A DNA stretch of 28,961 nucleotides from positions 1,650,216-1,679,176 of the forward strand of contig BCHH01000006.1 in assembly GCA_001599595.1 (NCBI GenBank). The letters run 5' to 3'. The translations under genes were made by a program, and so were the position numbers. Positions 9,731-18,930 of the stretch are shown piece after piece. Below the pieces are notes generated by a model, which was given only the letters and a program-made list of their open reading frames with translations, did no database searches and was not told where the DNA came from. Positions within the stretch are counted from its first letter, which is position 1; the number at the start of each line of letters is the position of its first letter. This stretch comes from Beverwykella pulmonaria (Eukaryota > Ascomycota > Dothideomycetes > Pleosporales > Melanommataceae).

Positions 9731-10726
9731 TCAATAGCTTTCTACAGCCGCTCGCCTGTCTTCGCTCGCCTCAGGCATCCATCCCTTCGGTCTCTCCTTT
9801 CCCCTTACCGTGAGACTATACAGGGCTTTCTCCACCTTGTCGACGCATTCACGCATGACCTTCATCTTCTTCTCCACATCATCGCTAAACTTGGCGCCTC
9901 GTGGCGGCTCGAACATCTCAAGGCGTAGTCGGAGCTCCCGCAAGTCAGACAATACATTTCGCGGTTCCGGGGCCTCGGCCAGTACAGGCGTCGGCTCGTC
10001 GACGTCCATCTTGTCGCCCGGTTGCTCTTCGTGTGGTTCTTGCTTGATCTTGGCCTTGTTTGGCCGGCCTGCCGGAATTTGGCCGTTCGTCGCCATAGAC
10101 GTGATGGAAAATCGCATGAGCTCCCCGACCATGTCGAAGATGCCGAGAATGTAGTCTTCCGGGGTGAGATCTACTGCGCCGGCATCGCCGCTCATCGCGG
10201 CAATGCGTGTTTTGGATGCATCGTAGGATATAAGAGTTTGCGTTTCCAGGTAGTGTTGAAAGCTCAGTGCTTCCATGAACTCTTGATTGCCTCCCGTGAT
10301 CTGGCGATAGCGGTGTTGGTTCAGTCCTTGGAGATCACCCGCGATGGATTGGTATTGCTTCTCAATAGTTTCCCAATGTTGCTTGTTGCTCTTGACAGCA
10401 AACGGAGGCACTGGCTCGCCCACATTGCGGATCCTATCGTTGAGTAAGTCCTTGTACTAGTGACTTTCCGAGGATCTAACCTTTGCAGCGTAAAGATTCT
10501 AGTTGTTCTGTTAGCAAATTCGTGCAACCATGAACTCGAAACTGGTTACTCACATCTTTTTACTCGACGCCGTGATGTCTCGAGAGGCTTTGATAATCTT
10601 CTCCCGCCTGTCGTGGTGTTCGTCTAACTCTGCCCGGAAGCCTTCGAACATGGCCATGTACGGAGACGACTGCTGGTCGGTCTTTACATCCCCCATTGAT
10701 TCGTCTCGTGATCGTTTGAACCCCAT
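9731..10726 (-). CDS. TSNAX (TRAX): Translin-associated factor X (TRAX), C3PO ribonuclease subunit
   Basis: Three exons: 10726-10554, 10498-10481 (an 18-nt microexon) and 10433-9731; introns are 55 nt (GTGAGT...CTAG) and 47 nt (GTTAGA...ATAG). The product is 297 residues. The start at 10726 gives MGFKRSRDES, a basic N-terminus usual for TRAX. Landmarks: SRDITASSKK then I-I-F-T-L-Q-R across the microexon, GNQEFMEALSFQHYLETQ (112-129), DYILGIFDMVGELMR (157-171), and VEKALYSLTVRGKERPKGW near the C-terminus. In characterised TRAX proteins two glutamates of the QE..EA segment are catalytic; here they are E115 and E118, so the enzyme looks intact. TRAX pairs with translin to form C3PO, an RNase that in animals removes siRNA passenger strands and in Neurospora processes tRNA fragments. 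An acidic insert (~residues 185-215) is low-complexity. Translin itself is not in the window. Confidence 0.92.
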
Positions 10727-11033
10727 GAGTTTCTCATCGACGCAGGTATTTGAGGTCGACGGGGAGCAAACGATCCAAATTGGCTAGTGTGTAAAATCAC
10801 GTGGATACTAATGTAGATCAGGGATAGCTTCCTTTCGAAAACACTTCACCCTCAATGGAACTGGAACCCTCTTCATCCCTCACGTCAGATCCGTCCTCGA
10901 CCCGCTTCTGTCTCCACTGTTTAGTTATTTTTTCTTTGCACTTTTGCGCCTGGTTTTTGTTATTCTCTCTTCTCGGCTGCTTGGGTTCCTCAGACACTGC
11001 ATTTCCCCCCCTTACACCCCATTATCACTCTTG
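10727..11033. promoter_or_regulatory. Divergent promoter between TRAX (-) and PIG-M (+)
   Basis: Only 307 bp separate the two start codons, so the genes must share regulatory DNA. A CACGTG E-box lies at 10798-10803, nearer the TRAX side. A strongly pyrimidine-rich stretch (~10900-11030, with T- and C-runs) precedes the PIG-M ATG. Confidence 0.5.
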
Positions 11034-12484
11034 ATGGCTTTCTCTTCATTCTTTGGAAGCTCAAGTGCTGTGTTCTCTGCTGCAATCTTCCTGCGAGCAA
11101 TTTTTCTCGTCTATGGGCTCTTTCAAGACGCGTTGTCGCCTATGAAGTACACGGACATTGACTACTTTGTGTTTACCGACGCTGCACGCTTCATTTCGCA
11201 AGGTCGCTCGCCATATGCTCGAGACACATACCGATATACACCGCTCCTAGCCTGGCTTATATATCCAACAACATGGCTAAGCTTTTGGTTTTCTTTTGGC
11301 AAGGTTCTGTTTGCCATGGGAGATATTGTTGCTGGATGGATGATGTTCCGCATTCTTCGCACGTACCAGCACATGCCTCAGGAGCGAGCGCTGAAGTTTG
11401 CGAGTATTTGGCTTTTGAACCCCATGGTAGCCACGATCAGTACAAGAGGTAGCTCTGAGGGATTGTTGGGCGTCTTTGTTATTGCTTTGCTGTGGGCAGT
11501 CTTGGCAAAGCGGATCTCAGTTGCAGGCTTCCTACTTGGATTTGCCGTGCATTTCAAGATATACCCTTTCATTTATGCGGCCTCGATCATATGGTGGCTT
11601 GACGAGGATCAGGTTGGTCAAAGGAAGACCAGCAAGACCAAGACGTCAGACTCGCTTGTCGTCCAAGTGCTACGTTTCCTCAATCCCCAGAGGATCATGT
11701 TGGCTATTACCAGCTTGATCACTTTCATGGGCTTGAATGTCGTCATGTACCTCTCGTAAGTTCTCATTTCGAAACTATGTCCTGCTTTCCTAAAACTGTG
11801 TAGATACGGTTACCCATTCCTCGAGCATAGCTACTTCTACCACCTCATACGCATCGATCATCGCCACAACTTCTCGCCCTACAACACTCTTCTGTATTTG
11901 AACTCGTCCCCTAAAGGGAACCCAAATCTCAACGCTGCATCATCTCTGGAACTCGAACGACTTGCATTTCTTCCCCAGCTGCTCCTGAGCGCTATCATCA
12001 TCCCTTTGGCACTAGCGAAAAATGACCTTTCGTCTACTATGCTAGCTCAGACATTCGCCTTTGTGACTTTCAACAAAGTCTGCACAAGTCAGGTCAGTTC
12101 TTTTACCACTCCTCCCTAAGCCTTAAAACTGAAAAATAGTAGTACTTCCTATGGTACATGATGTTTCTCCCATTCTACCTTCCCGATTCGACACTCCTTC
12201 GATCTCGACCAATCGGTCTCCCTGCATTAATACTCTGGATTTTAGGACAGGTAGATATCACATCTCACACTTCAAACAGCGTATCTAATCATAACTAGGT
12301 GTTCTGGCTTCAACAGGGATACCAGTTAGAATTCCTCGGCAAATCTACATTCGTGCCTGGACTATGGGCAGCGAGTATCTTGTTCTTCCTCGTGAACGTT
12401 GGGATACTTGGTATTATCATTCGGGATGTTGTGGCAAAGGAATCGCACGCACCCAGAGTGAGCATGGGGAAGAAGGCATTATAG
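11034..12484 (+). CDS. GPI14: GPI mannosyltransferase 1 (PIG-M / Gpi14, GT50)
   Basis: Four exons: 11034-11755, 11804-12092, 12143-12250, 12299-12484. The introns are 48, 50 and 48 nt with GT donors (GTAAGT, GTCAGT, GTAGAT) and TAG acceptors. The product is 434 residues, the normal length for the family. It adds the first alpha-1,4-mannose to GlcN-PI on the luminal side of the ER during GPI-anchor synthesis. The DxD motif typical of these dolichol-phosphate-mannose-using enzymes is D41-I-D43 in KYTDIDYFVFTDAA. Other family landmarks are SPYARDTYRYTPLLAW, NPMVATISTRGSSEG, HFKIYPFIYA, RIDHRHNFSPYNT, FNKVCTSQYFLWY and WLQQGYQLEFLGKSTF. Many hydrophobic segments fit a polytopic ER membrane protein. 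The start is the first in-frame ATG; the frame is open upstream without one. An alternative ending is described in the next entry. Confidence 0.94.
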
Positions 12485-12922
12485 AACTATAATGTACGAC
12501 CTAGGCTGCGATCAACCGTTTCTTAGATACAAGCGAGCACGAACGACCAATACTGAAAACGTCCCGAGGTCGGAGAGTGGCTGCATACCTCAAACCAAAA
12601 CCTGAGCGTTATTGTTGTAAGTCCATGCAAGTATGTCGCGCATATCACATGCACTCAACCGGTTTCTCTAGTGAAAGACCACTCACGCAGGTACTGCCCT
12701 CTCGCCCAGTACAACGGAAACTTTCATGCCATGCAGAAAAAATGTGGGCAGCCGGGTAAGTACCGAGATGCAGAAACCAGGCATGCCTGGCCGGTCGCTT
12801 ATGTACAATACGTGCTTATGAAGGAGGAAGTTGAAAAACAGGGTCCGGATATTGGATCCACGTGGGGGAGACGGGCAGTGAGCAGGGATTGGCTGTTCTT
12901 GGAACCTTTGGATGAAATATAA
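12458..12922 (+). CDS. Possible alternative 3' exons of PIG-M (120-residue extension) or a small unknown gene
   Basis: Just before the PIG-M stop, AGA is followed by GTGAGC (12458), and 47 nt later CTAG ends at 12504. Splicing this out removes the stop and keeps frame into 12505-12616; a second intron with GTAAGT at 12617 and TTTCTCTAG ending at 12671 joins 12672-12922, which ends in TAA... at a normal stop. Both junctions preserve frame, giving 120 extra residues (a 546-residue protein). The extension is soluble, basic to neutral, with C/H-containing stretches RYCLKDHSRRYCPLAQ and AMQKKCGQPG and a C-terminal WLFLEPLDEI. No domain is recognised. There is no ATG in the first of these exons, so it can hardly be a separate gene unless it starts at the internal Met near 12731. 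It could also be chance. Confidence 0.33.
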
Positions 12923-13366
12923 AGGGGATGAACGATACCAAGCTGCTACTGCTGTAAGTCATCTCCCGAGCGATAGCGTATCATAACCAGATTGTACTCA
13001 ATTAACACAGGACATTCAAAATGCCTGTTGCAATATTTGAAAAGTCATACATCATTACAAAGTTGACATCAGGTCCAAATCACAAAGCAGTCTGAGTTCA
13101 GGAGTAGCAACTGGTCTGCTCTTGAGACTGTTGATATCAATTTAAGGTTTCCTCTCGCTAACGAGGACTAAAACAATTCATTACGCTATTGACATATTAC
13201 TTACGAAAATGGGATTCTAGATGTTATGTATTCCTTCCAACCATTTCTCCCAACCGTATAGTACCAAGCAAACCGCTGAATGAGATTAGAATTACCAGTC
13301 TAAAGATACTATGAAGGTGTGACAAGTATCGCGGTGACGGCACTGAAAAGCACCTCCCGTGTCGGC
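12923..13366. other. Convergent intergenic region
   Basis: About 440 bp between the 3' end of the PIG-M locus (+) and the last exon of the GT2 gene (-). It is AT-rich without recognisable coding potential and presumably holds both 3' UTRs. Confidence 0.5.
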
Positions 13367-16300
13367 CTAAAACAATCCAAGAGCAAACTACACAACGTCA
13401 GCACAATATCTCCTCTCCCACCCCCCTCTCATACGTACCGGTAACAGTGCATGACACCCGACCTGATTTGCCAACGGCACAATAGCCGCAAAATCGCTAA
13501 TCGTCCAGCCTCTGGGCGCAAAACATGCCAAGTAAATCATCCCGCCTATAATCGGCACGAGGAACATGTACATCCACTTAAAGTCTCTTACGATGCGGTC
13601 GAGGCCCACGCGGAACCCGGATTCGGTGAGTTCCTTTGCGGTGGCTGTCCATTCGATGCGGATGCTAAAGAAGTGACAGATTATCGCTTTAAGCAGGTGG
13701 AAAGAGATGCCACCGAAGAAGAGAAGGAAGAATCTATGATGCGGTTAGCGGCAGAAGAGGGAGAGGATGGGAGGGGTGACGAACGGCATCCATTTCGCGG
13801 TTTCGACTAGCGACCAGAAGAACGTCTTTTGTCCCAGGCGATGACGAAGCATGGCGTATGCGAGCGGAGAGAGGACGTTGAATACAACAGCCATACCGAC
13901 GAAGATCTTCCAGCTTGTGATGTAGAATTGGTCGATGTCGTCGCCGATCAGACCTACCAACACATAATTCGCCAGTGTGAGTGGAATGGCTGAAGCGATG
14001 GCGTAGTACGTTCCGATGTATGCTAAGATCGTGACTTTGGAAGTGACCTTAATGGGGCTGCGCAGGAACTTCCAAAACAGCGGCGTAATGGGGCCTCTAG
14101 TTGGCCATTTGATGAAGGGATGGAAGACTAGCTCATTGCATCCATATGCGTACTTCTCCCATCTTGCAAGCTCATCGTACACAGTAAGACTCACGCCCTC
14201 CTTGAACCCTCCATTATGGTACGTAGCCAATCTCACTATGAAATTGTTAATCTGGAGTCTGAGGCTGACGTCAAAGTCCTCAGACACATGGTCTTCCGAC
14301 CAGAATTTTGTCTGGTTGTCTTCTTGGAATGCGATGCTTTGGATGGCTTTCCAGCGGATGAAGGTGTTGTGGCCGACGAAGGGAGCGCAGTCGCCGTTTC
14401 CAACGGCATATTGGATAGAGGTATAAACTAGGTCAGTGAAGTACGTTATGCCGTTTTCGAAGGTGTTGTTGACAACCTGCATTATACCGGAGGCGTGTTG
14501 GAGGAGGGCGACCTCGGGGCTTTCGTACTAGGGAGACTGTAAGTCAAAGAAGTGGAATTCACGAATCGTTGGAAATAATGAGAGATCTTACCATTTCTAG
14601 AGCTCCGTAGATGAGGCAGTCTTCGGGCACACGAGTGTCGGAATCGACAATTAGTATGATTTCGCCCAGGCGGATATTCCCCGCTGCCCACGTTCGACCC
14701 TCATCTTTTTCAAGCATAGCATTGCGGGCCTGCTCATAAAGCTCCTCTTCCTCTTCAATCGTCAGGTCATCTTGAGTACAACCCCGCCTTTCGCAAGTCT
14801 CATTAACGAGTCTTAGTAACTCATCCTCAACCCTCAAGCTAAAATCTAGACAATAATTCATATTCGACGCCTTCTTGAAATGGCCTGCTCGGATGAAGTA
14901 CTCCGTATCCTCCTTCTCTCCATCTTCTGCATCCTTTTCCTTTTTCTTCTTTGAGAATAGCCCGCCTTTCTTGTTCTTCCCTTTCTTCGGCACATTGTGC
15001 TTCGGGCGCGCCACCCACCCGATGTTGTTGAGTTCGTAGAAGGCTTTGCGCGCTTCTTGGAGCTCTGGAGAGACACAGCGCATTCCGTCTTCGTTAACGA
15101 AAATGGATGCTGTGCCACCGTGCTCTTCGTAGTGTTTGACTGCTGCGAGGAGGGATGTTACCGTCGGGATGATGACGCCTTTTAGGCCTTCTCTATACAC
15201 AGGCATTTGTATTGTGATATGGGGAAGTTCGTAGTCGGGGTGTCGGCCTGGCTTTGGCGCTTTCCCTAGTATGAATTAGTGCAGTTCTTGAATGTAATCA
15301 ATCGTTCTTACCGGAATAGTAAATGCTATTTCCCTGGAGTGCAGACAGAGGGCCAAAAAGCTGTCCCAGAGAACCACCTACAGTTCAGGTTAGTAGACTA
15401 ACCACTATTATTTGGAACACGCCAGGATTGAGTACCTATCACGATGAAATAGAACTGCAGTCTCAAGTTAGCACTATTTAGGTATTGTTTAAAAGCCAAG
15501 GAACGGATAGAACCGCTAGTATTGATCTCAGCCAGCCACAACATAAAGATCCCGCTAGCAATCGAACAAGGGAAAGATCAGCATACGTACGAGGGAGAAC
15601 GAGGCGAAGAGTGGGATGGTGGCAACCTTGATTCAACGTCAGTAAAAGCTCATAGCATTGAGATTGCGACGAGGAGCGCTTGCAAACGAGCACTTACCAA
15701 TGCGAAACGCAGCATCTTTCCATCGAGTCGGTACTCCGTGATCAACTTGACCCATGTCAGCTTGCAATTATTCCAGTTATGCGTCATTCAAGCGACCAAC
15801 CTTAGCAAGACATGCCATTTCCACCACGATGACGAGAATCTATCGCAAGTCAGCCACAAACCAAGCGCAACGAGGTTTAACACTTGCCATGGCAATTCCT
15901 ATGGTCACAGAGTGAACGAGCAGAAACTTTCTCTCTGGAATCTCTGCCTCCTTCTCCGGATCAAAGGCCTTGTCGCCTAGCTCCTCCACCTCAATCGCTC
16001 TGTCAATCGCTCCAATCTTCTCGCTCATCTCCGAGGGCATGGATCCAGTCAGTGGTGCAGAGATCGGGAAAACGGATGACCTCGTACGGCCATGGGAGCT
16101 CGCTTGATGAGAGTGGATTGGAGGGGTTTGCTGATGCACCATGAAAGAATTATGAGTGGGAACCTGAGAACCCCAGACGAGCCCGAGGAGTTTAGTTTCG
16201 ACATCTGTGCCGTGGGCCAAAATTCCTGGCACTGTGTCTCCCCATACGAGCACCATGCGCTCTTGCCTGCACAAGCACACATATGCCTCGCGGGATATAT

Positions 16301-16843
16301 GCGACTTTCCGGAAGCAATGTCCTTCACTGAGTTGACAATGGGCAGAGAAAACCCGCGGGGATCCAACGAGAGCTCTTTCTGCAGCGGAGTAACCTGTTG
16401 TAGCAGCGCGTATGTAATGTCAGAGGACATTGTGAAGGCCACAGCCGCACCGAGTAGATCTACTGCATTGACAAGATCTGGATTGAGGAACAGAGGCTCT
16501 GCTGTGAATATGCCATCAGGCCGTCGGAGAAGGACACCGAGAGTCGCCACTCCGCCATCTATGATGCCGTACTCGTCTTCTGGAGGCTCTAACCATTTGG
16601 CTTGCGAGCATCTCCGGAACAAGAATTTGACCATCTGGAGTTGTTAAGCAAGGTTCAATCTCCAAACAATTGGAATCCAGAGCCACTCACAATATCATGT
16701 CTGTCACCGCCATTTGTCCCTCTTGATACCACACTCGAGCCTGAGCTATCCCGCAGTGCTAGACCAGGACGAAAGGGCTTGCTTCCTGAAGCATATTCCT
16801 CTTGGGCAGAACCTTGAGAATCGCGGTCAGTACCGGGTACCAT
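13367..16843 (-). CDS. GT2-family multi-pass membrane glycosyltransferase (polysaccharide-synthase-like)
   Basis: Eleven exons on the minus strand: 16843-16691, 16634-15888, 15839-15801, 15745-15698, 15626-15591, 15454-15436, 15377-15312, 15265-14592, 14527-13785, 13733-13439, 13387-13367. All phases agree, giving 946 residues. Residues 1-~290 are a soluble region of unknown function. Membrane segments follow (~290-355), spread over five small exons. The GT2 domain runs ~380-720: ITIQMPVYREGLKG, a Lys-rich insert (KKGKNKKGG...), the DxD motif D577-S-D579 in ILIVDSDTRVPED, GHNTFIRW, the acid motif SEDFD (676-680) and ELARW (713-717), where cellulose/chitin-synthase-like enzymes have QxxRW. Four or more C-terminal membrane segments follow. 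It probably makes or extrudes a beta-linked surface polysaccharide. ZtGT2/FgGT2-type fungal GT2 enzymes are possible relatives to compare; I cannot confirm orthology. Intron 15840-15887 appears to be GC-AG (GCAAGT donor); a GTTAAA donor 6 nt inside would also keep frame. Confidence 0.9.
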
Positions 16844-18930
16844 GATGGTCTGCCAAAAACCTGTTTGAAAGTTCGAGTAAAGAGTGACCCTGCTCGGCTC
16901 CCAAAAAAAAGGCCAGGACAGCTTCCTTCTCGTGTTTGGGTACTAAAGAACCCCGGACATACCCGGACATACAATGCAGGTCTTTGCAGATAGACTAACA
17001 CGTCAGGTCGCTTATTTTCACCACAGCTTCGCCGGGACTCTGGCTGGCTGAGCTGATATGCCATTCATAATAAGCCGACGAGAACTGGATGCACGGAAGA
17101 GGAAGTCCGTCGGTTCCATGACAGCGGAATATACGATGGTGCAGGGATATCTGTTATTGTTTCGAGGGCTTATCGGGTACCATGGGTCAAGTTCTGCAAG
17201 AAAATGCTATTCCAAGAGCAGATCATGCGTAGTGGCTGACAGGTAGTTTATGTTCCATGATACAGGGTCATACATGGCGCTGATGTGAAGACGGCTCGGA
17301 GTTGTGCTGAGCGAAGCCAGAGAAACTTAGAGCAACTCGACAACTGATTAGAACACACTGTTTGACTGCAGCTTATCACCACTTCTAGGGTATATTCTCT
17401 CTCAGCCATAACCCACTATGGTTGATACAGCCGGGCAGCTCAGGGTTAACAGGATCCTTCTGACTTCTAACAGAATCAAGTGTTTGTCTCACGGTCAGTG
17501 AAAGCATGCGGTGGGGTGTAGTCTTCGGTGTCCATGATACGTTTGCGCACTGCAAAATTTATCTGCTAGATCTCTTTCCGAAATTGCTTGCCCGCCCTCC
17601 CGAAAGTGAGAGGTCACGTTCAGCCTTGTTTACACATTCCTTTGTGCATTCTGAGTTCCACAATGATACTAAACGTGCAGATTCAAGAGTAAGCACAAAT
17701 GCGCCCCCGTCCTGCATGCTTGTTTAGGAGCACATTGGCTTATATTGCACAATAGCCGGATGATGAACAGTTTGCTTGGTCGGTAGTTGGGCAGCTGTTT
17801 GAGCCTTGAAGAGCAGGGCCGACAGTAGATAGTCCTCGCTAGAATTTGAAAGAAATTACACCTCTGAGCCATCATCCGTGAAAACGCCCGTCTCGTAAAG
17901 TGAGTCTGAGCCTTTCTAGTCCTAATCGAGCATGCAGATATGTCTCACGGATGAAAGGTACGTCTCTTGGGTATGGGAGGCACGAATATTGGTGGCTGCA
18001 GCTGCCGCAGTTGATAACGTGCGGTTCTCAATAACCTTCTGCATCTGACACGGGACATGGCTAATCTAATTCCCTGTCAAATGTCGGGAGAAACAACGTT
18101 CGGTGGCTGATGTGTGGCGCATGGATCCTGCTAGCGTTCTTCCATCTCTACTCAAAGCCTTGGACTACCCGCACCCCAGCAACGTTGGCTTGATCGCATG
18201 AGGTTAGGAATCATTCTTGATATAAATATATAACGCGGGATAGGTGGCTGATTGGTTGGCCACGACTGCATCTATGGGATGCCTATTGCATATGGTCCAA
18301 ATTTGAAGCGGGCAGGAAGACCGATGAAGATGCGTGGATAACGGGAGACGTTCATTGCTGGAATTCGAGGCTGATAAGAGGGATTGAGCAGCACATGCAG
18401 GTTCGGGTCGGTGTTGCAGTGGGAACAGGGGTGGTCCCGAGCGCCACAGCCAAACGAGCCAGTTCTTCAGGCACTGGGATGCATTGTCATCCTTGCTCCC
18501 ACCTTCTCACCTCCATTCTATGGCAACATGCATCAAGGGTGCATCTCCTGCATTCTCCACCACTTCTAGCCGCGCTTGTTGAGGCTCCAGTAGCCAGCCA
18601 TGAGTCCGAACATTGGACGTATATGAGGCCATATCACTTCGCTTGTCGTATTGCTGCACCAATATGCATTGTATCATCTTTCCAGGATTGCGACACAGCC
18701 ATGCTCCTGATCCGGGGCAAGGACTGTCGATCAATTGATCTCGAGTTCGGCGGTACACATTGTCTGTTATCTTGCCGCCTTCGCGAGTTCTTCCGGCGTC
18801 AGCTAGCCTTATGAGGTCCTGGTGAATGTTCCAAGAGCCAGGATAGTGTCTCAAGCTCAAGTCTCGTTTCAAATCACTTGAAAAGTGAAGGACTGTTACC
18901 TGATTGAAGCAAACCGATGAGTTAGCTGTC
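16844..18930. other. 2.1-kb divergent intergenic region between GT2 (-) and GH16 (+)
   Basis: The start codons of the GT2 and GH16 genes face away from each other across 2087 bp. The frames present are short and featureless; a 199-codon minus frame at 18507-19106 overlaps exon 1 of GH16 and is rejected as antisense chance. An AT-rich stretch, GATATAAATATATAA, occurs near 18218-18232. It may contain separate promoters or an unrecognised non-coding transcript. Confidence 0.5.
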
